The notes below the pieces were generated by a model. It saw only the letters and a list, made by a program, of their open reading frames with translations. It was not told where the DNA came from and made no database searches. Shown here piece by piece: positions 50,199-58,381 of a stretch of DNA of 64,000 bases; within the stretch, counting starts at the first letter, position 1, and every line of letters begins with the position of its first letter. This DNA is from Streptomyces fuscichromogenes. GTDB taxonomy: Bacteria > Actinomycetota > Actinomycetes > Streptomycetales > Streptomycetaceae. The DNA is taken from NCBI RefSeq assembly GCF_014645815.1, contig NZ_BMML01000010.1, positions 248,001 through 312,000 on the forward strand, given 5' to 3'. The position numbers and the translations under genes were made by a program.

Positions 50199-50708
50199 AT
50201 GAGCGCTGCTGACGAGATCCTCGACATCGTCGACGAGCACGACCAGGTGATCGGCACGTCCCCGCGCGGCGAGGCGTACGCCCGGGGCCTGCGCCACCGC
50301 TGCGTCTTCATCCGGGCCCGCGACGCCGCCGGCCGCGTCTTCGTGCACCGCCGCACCCCGACCAAGCTGGTCTTCCCCTCCCTGTACGACATGTTCGTCG
50401 GGGGTGTGGTGGGGGCGGGCGAGTCCTACGACGACGCGGCCCTGCGGGAGGCCGAGGAGGAACTGGGCGTCAGCGGTCTCCCCCGGCCGACGTTCCTCTT
50501 CAAGTTCCTGTACGACGACGGCGCCGGGCAGAGCTGGTGGTCGGCGGTGTACGAGGTGCGCTGCGAGCTGCCGGTGCGGCCGCAGGTGGAGGAGGTGGCC
50601 TGGCACGACTTCCTGAGCGAGGAGGAGCTGTCCGCTCGCCTCGGGGAGTGGGAGTGGGTGCCGGACGGGCTGGCGGCGTGGGAGCGGCTGCGGGAGTGGC
50701 GGGGCTGA
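50199..50708 (+). CDS. NUDIX hydrolase
   Basis: A 169-residue NUDIX protein with a complete box GGVVGAGESYDDAALREAEEELG (residues about 69-91, given here across its conserved ends G...REAEEEL), which binds Mg2+ for pyrophosphate cleavage. It resembles the YfcD/isopentenyl-diphosphate-isomerase-like subgroup (EILDIVDEHDQVIGTSPRGEAY is cut at its start). Substrate unknown. The ATG at 50199 lies 33 bases after the transporter stop; a TTG 12 bases upstream is in frame but unlikely. Confidence 0.87.
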   Translation: MSAADEILDIVDEHDQVIGTSPRGEAYARGLRHRCVFIRARDAAGRVFVHRRTPTKLVFPSLYDMFVGGVVGAGESYDDAALREAEEELGVSGLPRPTFLFKFLYDDGAGQSWWSAVYEVRCELPVRPQVEEVAWHDFLSEEELSARLGEWEWVPDGLAAWERLREWRG

Positions 50709-50800
50709 GGCGGGGGGACGCTTACCGGCGCCGGCAGGGTGCCGCTGCGCCCACCCGTGCCGCCCTGCGGCACGCCTGCCCGCAGCCGAGTCGCCCCGTA

Positions 50801-50852
50801 AGGGGCGCGGGGAACTGCGCGACCAGCCCCCCACCGGCCCGCACCCGAACGA
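50801..50852 (+). repeat. Streptomyces dispersed palindromic element, copy A
   Basis: Begins AGGGGCGCGGGGAACTGCGC, continues GACCAGCCCCCCACC and ends CGGCCCGCACCCGAACGA. It is nearly identical to the copy at 58451 over both ends. Intergenic, between the NUDIX and DUF202 genes. Confidence 0.75.
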
Positions 50853-50872
50853 CCCCGGCAACCACCCCCCGG

Positions 50873-50886
50873 TAGGCTTCCTACAC
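50873..50886 (+). promoter_or_regulatory. Possible leaderless promoter of first DUF202 gene
   Basis: TAGGCT (50873-50878) is 8 bases before the GTG at 50887. No ribosome site is visible. Confidence 0.4.
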
Positions 50887-51279
50887 GTGATCGAATTCGT
50901 GCGGAACGTCCGCCTCTGGTTCGCCCCCGAGGTCGTGCGGCAGGAGGGGACGACCCCCGACTACCGCTTCTCCCTCGCCAACGAGCGGACCTTCCTGGCC
51001 TGGCTGCGCACCGCCCTCGCCCTCATCGGCGGCGGATTCGCCGTGGACCAGTTCCTGCCCGACCTCGGCCGGGGCTGGCGCATCGGCCTCGCCCTGGCGC
51101 TTCTCGCCGCGGGCGTCCTGTGCTCGCTGCGGGCCGTGAACCACTGGATGCGCTGCGAGCGGGCGATGCGGCGCGGTGAGGACCTGCCGGTGTCCCGGTT
51201 CCCGGCACTGCTGAGCGTGGTCATCGCCGTGGTCGCCGTCGCGATGGTCGTCGTGGTGCTCGTCGGGTGGGAGGGGTGA
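50887..51279 (+). CDS. YidH/DUF202 family membrane protein
   Basis: A 130-residue protein with three membrane helices: LANERTFLAWLRTALALIGGG is split by the family signature (NERTFLAWLRT), then a second and third helix. DUF202 proteins are small membrane proteins of unknown role, sometimes in pairs. A second DUF202 gene overlaps it by four bases, so the two may form a heteromeric complex. GTG start. Confidence 0.88.
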   Translation: MIEFVRNVRLWFAPEVVRQEGTTPDYRFSLANERTFLAWLRTALALIGGGFAVDQFLPDLGRGWRIGLALALLAAGVLCSLRAVNHWMRCERAMRRGEDLPVSRFPALLSVVIAVVAVAMVVVVLVGWEG

Positions 51280-51590
51280 AGGAGCCCGCCCGCGACCCCG
51301 GGCTCCAGCCGGAGCGGACCCGGCTGGCCTGGCGCCGTACGACCCTCTCCGCGACCGTCGCCGGCGTACTCGCGGCGAAGACCGCGCTGCACGGCAGCAC
51401 CTCGGTCGCCGGCGTGGTCGCCTGTGCCGCCTGCTGCGCCCTGTGGCTGGGCTTCCTCCTGATCGCCCACCGCCGTATCCGCGCCCTCGCGGTCGCCGAC
51501 CGCCCCGCGGCGCTGGCCCCCCGGCAGGCGGCCGGGGCGGTGCTGTGCACGGTGCTCCTCGCCGTGTGTGCCGCCGCGCTGGTCGTGTAG
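51276..51590 (+). CDS. Second DUF202 family membrane protein
   Basis: A 104-residue protein with QPERTRLAWRRTTLSATVAG at the start, the DUF202 signature, and two further membrane helices. The GTG overlaps the preceding stop as GTGA, which indicates translational coupling. It is shorter and more divergent than its partner. Function unknown. Confidence 0.85.
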   Translation: MKEPARDPGLQPERTRLAWRRTTLSATVAGVLAAKTALHGSTSVAGVVACAACCALWLGFLLIAHRRIRALAVADRPAALAPRQAAGAVLCTVLLAVCAAALVV

Positions 51591-51669
51591 GACCGGGCCC
51601 GGCGCCCCGCTCGGCCCGCCGGCACCTCGGGGCCGCCGTATCGACGCCACGCAACCGGGATGCCCGCAT

Positions 51670-51684
51670 ATGCACCTTTCGCAT
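51670..51684. promoter_or_regulatory. Inverted repeat ATGC-N7-GCAT upstream of His-rich gene
   Basis: ATGC-ACCTTTC-GCAT lies 62 bases before the His-rich gene. It vaguely resembles nickel-responsive Nur sites (TTGCAA-N5-TTGCAA) but the spacing between TGC and GCA is 7 rather than 9, so it is only a candidate. Confidence 0.2.
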
Positions 51685-51745
51685 GGCAGCCTGTCCGTCG
51701 GCGTCACGCCACACCCCCGAACCCCGCACCCCGAAGGCGAGCACC

Positions 51746-52042
51746 ATGACCACGCTCCACCAGGAACACACCGCGCACGGCCACAGCCACGGACCGGACT
51801 GCGGGCACGACCAGGTGCCGCACGGCGACCACGTCGACTACGCGCACAACGGGCATCTGCACCGCGAGCACGGCGGCCACTGGGACGAGTGCGAGCCCGA
51901 CGGCCACATCACCCACGAGGCGCACGAGCACCGGCACGGAGAGGGCTGCGGGCACGCCGGCGTCCTGCACGGCGACCACATCGACTACCTGCACGACGGC
52001 CACCGGCACGCCGAGCACGACGGCCACTGGGACGACCACTGA
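51746..52042 (+). CDS. Histidine-rich metal-binding protein with internal duplication
   Basis: A 98-residue protein with 27 histidines and 3 cysteines (C19, C49, C68). It consists of two copies (about 19-50 and 68-98) of a unit reading CGHxxVxHGDHxDYxHxGH followed by xHxEHxGHWD, joined by a His/Glu-rich linker. There is no signal peptide, so it is cytoplasmic. It most likely buffers zinc, nickel or copper, or delivers one of them, but no metal transporter is adjacent. AAGGCGAG precedes the ATG at 51746. A 9-bp hairpin follows. I recall similar sequences in actinobacteria annotated only as hypothetical or, doubtfully, as zinc permease. Confidence 0.8.
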   Translation: MTTLHQEHTAHGHSHGPDCGHDQVPHGDHVDYAHNGHLHREHGGHWDECEPDGHITHEAHEHRHGEGCGHAGVLHGDHIDYLHDGHRHAEHDGHWDDH

Positions 52043-52062
52043 GCCGCCCCTCGCCCCTGACT

Positions 52063-52089
52063 GCTCCCCGCTCCGCGCATGCGGGGAGC
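52063..52089 (+). terminator. Terminator after His-rich gene
   Basis: GCTCCCCGC and GCGGGGAGC form a perfect 9-bp stem with a 9-base loop, 20 bases after the stop. Confidence 0.75.
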
Positions 52090-52150
52090 CGTCGCCCACC
52101 GGTCCGGCCGTAGGGTGGTCCCGGTCACGTTTGGTTCTCCTGCTGGACGA

Positions 52151-52170
52151 CATACCGACTGGTCGGCATC
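52151..52170. promoter_or_regulatory. TetR-type operator upstream of APH-ACAD operon
   Basis: CATACCGACTGGTCGGCATC matches the ideal palindrome CATACCGACCGGTCGGTATG at 17 of 20 positions. It lies 40 bases before the kinase-like gene. A second site of equal quality is at 58382-58401, in front of the SDR gene of the opposite-strand operon that includes a TetR gene. Confidence 0.6.
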
Positions 52171-52209
52171 ATGAGTCGGGTCCTGTTCATTCGTTCGTAG
52201 GAGCGATGC

Positions 52210-53232
52210 ATGAGCCCCGACCATCCGCCCGGACTCGATCTCGACCGGCTGCGTGGCCTGCTCGACCGCGAGCACCCCGGCCTGGTGACCGGTCCGCTGA
52301 CCGGAAGGCTGATCGAGGGCGGCCGGTCGAACCTCACCTACGCGGTCTCCGACACCACCTCGAAGTGGGTCGTACGACGGCCGCCGCTGGGCCATGTCCT
52401 GGCCACCGCGCACGACATGAAGCGCGAGCACCGGGTGATCAGCGCGCTGTACCCGACCGAGGTGCCGGTGCCGCGCCCGGTGCTGCTGTGCGAGGACGAG
52501 GAGGTCCTCGGCGCGCCGTTCTACGTGATGGAGTTCGTGGCGGGCACCCCGTACCGCACCTCCGAGCAGCTCCTCCCGCTCGGCCCCGAGCGCACCCGTG
52601 ACGCCGTGCTCTCCCTGGTGGACACGCTGGTCGAGCTGCACGCCGTGGACCCCGCGCAGGTCGGCCTCGCCGACTTCGGCCGCCCCGAGGGCTTCCTGGA
52701 CCGCCAGCTGCGCCGCTGGGGCAAGCAGCTGGACGCCTCCCGCAACCGCGACCTGGCCGGCATCGACGAGCTGCACGCGACCCTGGGCCGCCGGCTGCCG
52801 CAGTCCCCCGTGCCCACGGTGATCCACGGCGACTACCGCCTGGACAACGTCCTGATCGGCGACGACGACCGGATCAAGGCGATTCTCGACTGGGAGATGT
52901 CGACGCTCGGCGACCCGCTGACCGACCTGGGCCTGCTGGTGATGTACAGCCTGCCGCTGGGCGCGCCGGACTCACCGGTGTCGACGACCGCCGAGGCACC
53001 GGGCCACCCGGACCCGCGGGAGCTGGTCGAGCGCTACGCGGCCCGCTCGGGACGGGACGTCTCGCACATCTCCTGGTACACGGCGTTCGCCTGGTTCAAG
53101 CTCGCCGTGATCCTGGAGGGCATCCACTACCGGTACACGCTGGGCCAGACGCTCGGGCAGGGCTTCGACCGGATCGGCGAGCTCGTCCCCGTCTTCATCG
53201 ACCACGGACTGACCACTCTTCAGGAAGGCTGA
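52210..53232 (+). CDS. APH-family phosphotransferase (acyl-CoA dehydrogenase partner)
   Basis: A 340-residue aminoglycoside-phosphotransferase-fold kinase. The N-lobe has IEGGRSNLTYAV and the ATP lysine region WVVRRPPLGHVL. The catalytic loop is VIHGDYRLDNVLIG (Asp in HGD) and the metal motif is AILDWEMSTLGDP. It is not a resistance gene by context: it lies six bases before an acyl-CoA dehydrogenase gene, the arrangement fused in animal ACAD10/ACAD11 and split in the Pseudomonas LvaA/LvaC levulinate path, where the kinase phosphorylates a 4-hydroxyacyl-CoA. That role is inferred here. AGGAG precedes the ATG at 52210. Confidence 0.88.
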   Translation: MSPDHPPGLDLDRLRGLLDREHPGLVTGPLTGRLIEGGRSNLTYAVSDTTSKWVVRRPPLGHVLATAHDMKREHRVISALYPTEVPVPRPVLLCEDEEVLGAPFYVMEFVAGTPYRTSEQLLPLGPERTRDAVLSLVDTLVELHAVDPAQVGLADFGRPEGFLDRQLRRWGKQLDASRNRDLAGIDELHATLGRRLPQSPVPTVIHGDYRLDNVLIGDDDRIKAILDWEMSTLGDPLTDLGLLVMYSLPLGAPDSPVSTTAEAPGHPDPRELVERYAARSGRDVSHISWYTAFAWFKLAVILEGIHYRYTLGQTLGQGFDRIGELVPVFIDHGLTTLQEG

Positions 53233-53238
53233 CCGGCC

Positions 53239-54453
53239 ATGGACTTCGCGTTCGACGCGCGCACCGAGGAACTGCGCGCCAAGCTGCTCGCCTTCATGGA
53301 CGAGTACGTCTACCCGGCCGAGGCGGTCGCCGAGGAGCAGCGCGCCGCGCTGGCCTCGCCGTGGGACACCCCGGCCGTGGTCGGCGAGCTGAAGGCGGAG
53401 GCGCGCAGGCAGGGCCTGTGGAACCTCTTCCTCCCGGACGCCGAGTACGGCGCCGGGCTCACCAACCTCCAGTACGCGCCGCTCGCCGAGATCACCGGCC
53501 GCTCCCCGCACCTGGCGCCCACCGCGCTGAACTGCGCGGCCCCGGACACCGGCAACATGGAGGTGCTGGCCCAGTTCGGCGACGACGCGCAGAAGAAGCA
53601 GTGGCTGGAGCCGCTGCTGGCCGGTGAGATCCGCTCCGCGTTCGCCATGACCGAGCCGGAGGTGGCCTCCTCGGACGCCACCAACATCACCACGTACATC
53701 GAGCGGGACGGCGACGACTACGTCATCACCGGCCGCAAGTGGTACATCTCCGGGGCGATGAACCCGGACTGCAGGATCTTCATCGTGATGGGCAAGACCG
53801 ACCCGGACGGCTCCGACATCCGGCGCCAGCAGTCCATGGTGCTGGTCCCGCGCGACACCCCGGGCGTCACCGTGAAGCGGGCGATGCAGGTCTTCGGCTA
53901 CGAGGACCACTCGCACGGCGGCCACGCCGAGGTGGTCTTCGACCACGCGCGCGTGCCGGTGTCGAACCTGGTCGGCGAGGAGGGCGGCGGCTTCGCCATC
54001 GCCCAGGCCCGGCTCGGTCCGGGCCGGATCCACCACTGCATGCGGCTGATCGGCATGGCCGAGCGGGCGATCGAGCTGATGTGCAGGCGGGCCGTCTCCC
54101 GGACCGCCTTCGGGAAGGCGCTGGCCCAGCAGGGTGTGGTGCACAACTGGATCGCCGACGCCCGGGTGACCGTCGAGCAGCTGCGGCTGCTGGTCCTGAA
54201 GACGGCCTGGCTGATGGACACCGTCGGCAACCGGGGCGCCCATGCCGAGATCCAGGCCATCAAGATCGCCACGCCGCGGGCGGTCGTCGGCATCATCGAC
54301 CGCGCGATCCAGCTGCACGGCGCGGGCGGTGTCAGCCAGGACTTCCCGCTGGCCGACCTGTACGCCGGGGCCCGCACGCTGATGATCGCCGACGGCCCGG
54401 ACGAGGTGCACCAGCGCTCGCTGGCGCGCCGGGAGCTGAAGAAGTACCTGTAG
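53239..54453 (+). CDS. Acyl-CoA dehydrogenase (ACAD10/11-like)
   Basis: A 404-residue FAD-dependent acyl-CoA dehydrogenase. The family blocks are AFAMTEPEVASSDATNI (FAD/substrate contact), GRKWYISGAMNPDCRIFIVMG in the beta domain, and the C-terminal helical LHGAGGVSQDFPLADLYAGAR with DGPDEVHQRSLARRELKK. GPGRIHHCMRLIGMAERAIE matches the ACAD10/11 branch. With the upstream kinase it may remove the 4-hydroxy group of hydroxy-fatty acids as a phosphate, or simply begin beta-oxidation. Co-transcribed with the kinase gene, ending at a strong terminator. Confidence 0.92.
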   Translation: MDFAFDARTEELRAKLLAFMDEYVYPAEAVAEEQRAALASPWDTPAVVGELKAEARRQGLWNLFLPDAEYGAGLTNLQYAPLAEITGRSPHLAPTALNCAAPDTGNMEVLAQFGDDAQKKQWLEPLLAGEIRSAFAMTEPEVASSDATNITTYIERDGDDYVITGRKWYISGAMNPDCRIFIVMGKTDPDGSDIRRQQSMVLVPRDTPGVTVKRAMQVFGYEDHSHGGHAEVVFDHARVPVSNLVGEEGGGFAIAQARLGPGRIHHCMRLIGMAERAIELMCRRAVSRTAFGKALAQQGVVHNWIADARVTVEQLRLLVLKTAWLMDTVGNRGAHAEIQAIKIATPRAVVGIIDRAIQLHGAGGVSQDFPLADLYAGARTLMIADGPDEVHQRSLARRELKKYL

Positions 54454-54468
54454 GCGACGCGCGGTTCC

Positions 54469-54503
54469 GGCCGGTGCGGGCATTCCTGATGCCCGCACCG
54501 GCC
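54469..54503. terminator. Bidirectional terminator, 15-bp stem
   Basis: GGCCGGTGCGGGCAT and ATGCCCGCACCGGCC form a perfect 15-bp stem with a 5-base loop between the convergent dehydrogenase and DJ-1 family genes. Confidence 0.88.
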
Positions 54504-54515
54504 CTTCGCCGTCGC

Positions 54516-55211
54516 CTACTTGAGGATCTGGAGCAGGTGCTCGGCCAGGATCGCCGCCGAATGGGGGTTCTGGCCGGTGACGAGATTACGGTCCTCGACC
54601 ATGTAGGGCTCCCACATCGGGCCGCGGCTGAAGTCGATGCCGACCTTCTCCTTCAGCTCCGTCTCCAGCAGGTACGGTGCCCGGGAGGCCAGCCCGACGG
54701 CTTCCTCCTCCTCGTCGGTGAAGCAGGTGATGCGGTATCCCTCGAAGGGCGACTTCCCGTGGATCCTGGTGGCGAGGATCGAGGCGGGGGCGTGGCACAC
54801 GATCGCGAGCGGCCTGCCGGAGGCGAGCTGGGCGGTGAGCAGGCGGCCGCAGTCGGCGTCGAACGCCAGGTCGGCCATCGGGCCGTGGCCGCCGGGCAGA
54901 TACACCGCGTCGTAGTCCTCCAGGCGGATGTCCGAGAGCTTGAGGGGACGCCGCATCACCTCGGCGGACCGGATGATCTCCTCCAGTTCGAGGGCCATCT
55001 CCTCCCCGCCGGCCATCGACGGACGCAGGCTCATCATGTCGACGTTCGGGGTCACGCCGCGGGGCGTCCCGACCACGACCTCGTGCCCGGCTTCCGTGAG
55101 CTTCTTGTAGGGCATGGCGAACTCTTCGGCCCAGTAGCCGGTCGCGTATCTGGTGCCGTCCTTGAGTACCCAGTAAGTGGCTCCGCTGACGATGAACAGG
55201 ACTTTCGCCAT
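54516..55211 (-). CDS. DJ-1/PfpI (Hsp31-like) family protein
   Basis: A 231-residue type 1 glutamine-amidotransferase-fold protein of the Hsp31/YDR533C kind. The nucleophile elbow is AIVCHAPAS (C139, H140), preceded by LPGGHGPMADL with the conserved Glu/Asp region. Members are glyoxalase III-type methylglyoxal-detoxifying enzymes or holdase chaperones; CHAP replaces the commoner CHGP. It is upstream of the dehydrogenase terminator on the minus strand, with the TetR gene behind it; 65 bases separate them and it may share their transcript. AAGGAG precedes the ATG at 55211. Confidence 0.87.
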   Translation of the reverse strand: MAKVLFIVSGATYWVLKDGTRYATGYWAEEFAMPYKKLTEAGHEVVVGTPRGVTPNVDMMSLRPSMAGGEEMALELEEIIRSAEVMRRPLKLSDIRLEDYDAVYLPGGHGPMADLAFDADCGRLLTAQLASGRPLAIVCHAPASILATRIHGKSPFEGYRITCFTDEEEEAVGLASRAPYLLETELKEKVGIDFSRGPMWEPYMVEDRNLVTGQNPHSAAILAEHLLQILK

Positions 55212-55276
55212 CGCACTCGGTCTCCTTCCCCCCGAGTCCGCGCTGAGAGGAATCCAGGCCATCCAGCCTAGGCGCT

Positions 55277-55870
55277 TCAGGGACGCAGTGCCCTCAGCAA
55301 CAGGTCGGCGAGGTGGTCGGCGACCTCCTGCGGGGTCATCGGGCCGTCGGGGCGGTACCAGGTCGACAGGTGGTGGACCGAGCCGAAGTGGTAGTCGACG
55401 ACGAGGTCGGCCGGGGTCGCGGTGGAGAAGACGCCCTCGCGCTGGCCCTCCTCGACGAGCGCCCGGAAGCGTTCGTGGTAGCGCCGGCGCTCGGCGCGCA
55501 CCTGCTTGTTCTTCTCCGGGCTCAGGTGGTGCATGGACCGGAAGAAGATCATCGCGTCGTCGAGGTTCTCGATGGTCGTGACGACCACGTCCGCCGCCGC
55601 GCCCCGCAGCCGCTTCTCGATCGGCTCGTCCGCGTTCGCGAAGGCGTCGAGCCGCTCCTGCTGGACGCGCAGCACACGCGCGTACACCTCGTGCAGGAGG
55701 TCGTCCTTGGAGCCGAAGTAGTGGTACAGCGCACCCTTGGTGACGCCGGCCGCCTCCACGATCTCCTGCACCGAGGTCCGGTCGTAGCCCTGCTCGGCGA
55801 AGAGCCGGGTGGCGGCGGCGAGGAGCCGCTGCGGAACAGGAGCCCCGTCTCCGTCCGTCGTCCTGGACAC
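55277..55870 (-). CDS. TetR-family regulator of fatty-acid-type module
   Basis: A 197-residue TetR-family repressor. The helix-turn-helix is RLFAEQGYDRTSVQEIVEAA with GVTKGALYHYFGSKDDLLHEV after it (about 20-65). The rest is the helical ligand domain; FFRSMHHLSPEKNKQVRAERR in the middle resembles actinobacterial regulators of acyl-CoA metabolism. It follows SDR and acyl-CoA ligase genes on the same strand, and matching palindromes flank the module on both sides, which it probably binds until an acyl-CoA is present. GTG at 55870 chosen; a GTG at 55879 is also possible. Confidence 0.85.
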   Translation of the reverse strand: MSRTTDGDGAPVPQRLLAAATRLFAEQGYDRTSVQEIVEAAGVTKGALYHYFGSKDDLLHEVYARVLRVQQERLDAFANADEPIEKRLRGAAADVVVTTIENLDDAMIFFRSMHHLSPEKNKQVRAERRRYHERFRALVEEGQREGVFSTATPADLVVDYHFGSVHHLSTWYRPDGPMTPQEVADHLADLLLRALRP

Positions 55871-55899
55871 AGCCGCCACCTGCCTTTCTCGTATGTCTG

Positions 55900-57576
55900 C
55901 TAATCCTGTTGCGGTCGGGAACGCAGTTCCCGTCGGAGGATCTTCCCACTTGCCGTCTTCGGCAGGTCGGGCAGGATCTCCACCTGGCGCGGATACTTGT
56001 AGGCCGCCAGTCTCTCCTTGCAATAGAGGGCGAGATCGTCCGGATCGGTTGCAGCACCCGGGCGAAGACTGATGTAGGCCTTGACGGTCTCCCCGCGGTA
56101 GCCGTCCGGAATCCCGACGACGGCCGCCTCGCGTACCGCCGGGTGGGTGTAGAGCACGTCCTCGACCTCGCGCGGCCAGACCTTGAAGCCGGACGCGTTG
56201 ATCATGTCCTTCTTGCGGTCGACGACGTACAGCCAGCCCTGCGGGTCCATGAACCCGATGTCGCCGGTGCGCAGTTCGCCGTCCGGGAAGGTCTCGGCGG
56301 TGGCCTCGGGCCGCCGCCAGTACCCGGGCACCACCTGCGGCCCGCGCACGGCGATCTCGCCCTGCTCGCCGAAGGGCACCTCCTCGCCCCGGTCGTCGAT
56401 GATGCGGACGACGCCGTCCGGACCGGGCACCCCGACCGCGAGGGTCCCGGAGACGGGGTCCACGGGCGCTTCCAGGTCCGGCGGCACCGAGGCGCAGGGC
56501 GCGGTGCACTCGGTCAGCCCGTAGCCGTTGCGGATGTACGGCCCGAACCCGGCGCGGAACTTCTCGACCAGGGCCGGCGGCAGCGGTGCGCCCCCCGAGG
56601 AGATGTTGACGAAGGAGGCGAAGTGCTCCGGGGTGACGTCGGGGTGGGCGGCCAGGGCCATGAAGGCGGTGGAGGGCCCGACCGTGTACTGCGGGCGGTG
56701 CTCGGCGAACGCCTCGAGGACCAGGCCCGCCTCGAAGCGGTAGGTCAGCACGAGCGTGCCCACGCTGGTGAGGCAGGCGCCGAGCTGGCAGACCATGCCC
56801 GTGATGTGGAAGAGGGGCGCGAGGGCGTAGTAGACCGGCGCGTCGGGCAGCGCGAGCCCGGTCCGCTGCCGCTCCGCGTTGTACATGATGTTGCCGTGCA
56901 GGTTGGTGGCGCCCTTGGGGGTGCCGCTGGTCCCCGAGGTGTAGCTGATCAGCGCGATGTCGGACGGCTCCGGGTCCCGTCCCTCCGGCGCCTTGCCGCC
57001 CTGCCGTGCGACGGCGACCAGGTCCTCGGCGTCCGCCGCCTGCGGCAGCCGCTCGAAGGTCAGCACGCGCGGATCGTCACGCGTCTGGAAGTCCAGCTCG
57101 CTGGCGGTGAGCACGATCCGCACCGGCGAGCCGGCCGCCGTGTCGCGCAGGTACGACTCCCAGGCGCGCTGCGAGCAGACCAGCGCGGCCGCCTCGGCGT
57201 CCCGCAGGACGTGGGAGACCTCCCCCGACTTGTACATCGGGTTGACCGGCACGACGGTCGCGCCCGCCTTCCAGGCGCCGAGCAGCGCGAGCACGAAGTG
57301 CGGCGAGTTCTGGAGGATGACGGCGACCCGGTCGCCGCGCTCCAGGCCGCGCGCGGCGAGGTACGCGGCGACCGAGTCGCTCAGCTCGTCGACCTCGCGG
57401 AAGCTGAGGCGGGCGTCGAAGTAGGTGAGGCAGGTGCGGTCGGGCGCCTCGGCCACGGCGGTGCGCAGCGCGTGCACCAGCGAGGCGGGCGGATCGACCG
57501 GTCCGCGCTGGGCCTCGTTGAGCAGCCCCGTCCAGGGCCGGGCGGCGTAGATCGACTCGGTCTCCGACACGGTCAC
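55900..57576 (-). CDS. Acyl-CoA synthetase (AMP-forming)
   Basis: A 558-residue ANL-superfamily ligase. Core motifs: ISYTSGTSGTPKGATNLHG (ATP loop), NGYGLTECTAP, the hinge LRTGDIGFMDPQGWLYVVDRKKDMI and the catalytic lysine in PKTASGKILRREL. It activates a carboxylic acid, probably a medium- or long-chain fatty acid, as its CoA ester for the neighbouring dehydrogenase. The GTG at 57576 has GGGAGG six bases upstream and overlaps the SDR stop as GTGA, so translation is coupled. The TetR gene lies 29 bases downstream on the same strand. Confidence 0.92.
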   Translation of the reverse strand: MTVSETESIYAARPWTGLLNEAQRGPVDPPASLVHALRTAVAEAPDRTCLTYFDARLSFREVDELSDSVAAYLAARGLERGDRVAVILQNSPHFVLALLGAWKAGATVVPVNPMYKSGEVSHVLRDAEAAALVCSQRAWESYLRDTAAGSPVRIVLTASELDFQTRDDPRVLTFERLPQAADAEDLVAVARQGGKAPEGRDPEPSDIALISYTSGTSGTPKGATNLHGNIMYNAERQRTGLALPDAPVYYALAPLFHITGMVCQLGACLTSVGTLVLTYRFEAGLVLEAFAEHRPQYTVGPSTAFMALAAHPDVTPEHFASFVNISSGGAPLPPALVEKFRAGFGPYIRNGYGLTECTAPCASVPPDLEAPVDPVSGTLAVGVPGPDGVVRIIDDRGEEVPFGEQGEIAVRGPQVVPGYWRRPEATAETFPDGELRTGDIGFMDPQGWLYVVDRKKDMINASGFKVWPREVEDVLYTHPAVREAAVVGIPDGYRGETVKAYISLRPGAATDPDDLALYCKERLAAYKYPRQVEILPDLPKTASGKILRRELRSRPQQD

Positions 57577-58337
57577 CGGGTGGCCTCCCACTTCTGCTGG
57601 ATGTGGTTCATGTTCGTCAGCCAGCGGTCCGGGTCGGCGGCCCGTGCCTGGTAGAACCCGGCGACCTCGGGGTGCGGCAGGATCAGGAAACGGTCCTCCG
57701 CCATCCCCTTGAACAGCGCGTCGGCGACGGCCTCCGGTTCGATGGCGGTCGGCTGGAGCACGATGTCGCCCGCGCTTCCGGTGGCGGCGAGCATGTCGGT
57801 GCGGACGCCCTGCGGACAGATGGCGTGCACCTTAAGGCCCCGGTGCCGGTAGGTCAGCGACAGCCACTCGGCGAAGGCGTACGCGGCGTGCTTGGTCACG
57901 CTGTAGGGCGCGGCCCCGATCATGGTGAGCAGTCCGGCGGCGGACACGGTGGACACGAACCGCCCGCTCCCGCGCTCCAGCCACCCCGGCACCAGCTCCT
58001 GGGCGGCCCGTACGTGCGCCATGACGTTGACGTCCCAGGCCGACTCCCACACCGCCGCGTCGGCCGCCTCGGACCCGCCGGAAGCGAGCCCGGCGTTGGC
58101 GCAGTAGACGTCGACGCTCCCGCCGAGCGCGTCCCGGGCGGCGCCGACGATGCCGGACGCGTCCCCGGGAAGGGCGATCCCGCCGATCTCCTCGGCGACG
58201 GCGGCCGCTCTGTCCCCGTCCAGGTCGTTCACGACGACGCGGGCGCCCTCGGCGGCGAACCGACGGGCGAGGGCGGCCCCGATACCCCCTCCCGCCCCGG
58301 TGACGACGACTCGGGCATCTTGCACGGCTCCCACCAT
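57573..58337 (-). CDS. Short-chain dehydrogenase/reductase
   Basis: A 254-residue classical SDR. Cofactor fold TGAGGGIGAALARRF with an NAD(P) motif (VVVNDLDGD), and active site Ser-Tyr-Lys in VSTVSAAGLLTMIGAAPYSVTKHA (S, then YSVTK). It probably oxidises or reduces a hydroxy or keto intermediate in the same pathway as the ligase and dehydrogenase. It is the first gene of the minus-strand operon and has the palindromic operator just upstream. AAGGAG precedes the ATG. Confidence 0.9.
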   Translation of the reverse strand: MVGAVQDARVVVTGAGGGIGAALARRFAAEGARVVVNDLDGDRAAAVAEEIGGIALPGDASGIVGAARDALGGSVDVYCANAGLASGGSEAADAAVWESAWDVNVMAHVRAAQELVPGWLERGSGRFVSTVSAAGLLTMIGAAPYSVTKHAAYAFAEWLSLTYRHRGLKVHAICPQGVRTDMLAATGSAGDIVLQPTAIEPEAVADALFKGMAEDRFLILPHPEVAGFYQARAADPDRWLTNMNHIQQKWEATR

Positions 58338-58381
58338 CGGTCTCCTTCGACACGACGCGACCAGACTCGGCTCAGCACCGA

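Noticed and set aside
51670..51684. Nur (nickel) or Zur (zinc) box in front of the His-rich gene
   Set aside because: The ATGC-N7-GCAT repeat has the wrong spacing for Nur and lacks the TGAAAATGATTTTCA-like pattern of Zur. Kept only as a low-confidence repeat.
52210..53232. Aminoglycoside resistance gene
   Set aside because: The fold is that of APH kinases, but it is tied by a 6-base gap to an acyl-CoA dehydrogenase and has the ACAD10/11 context.
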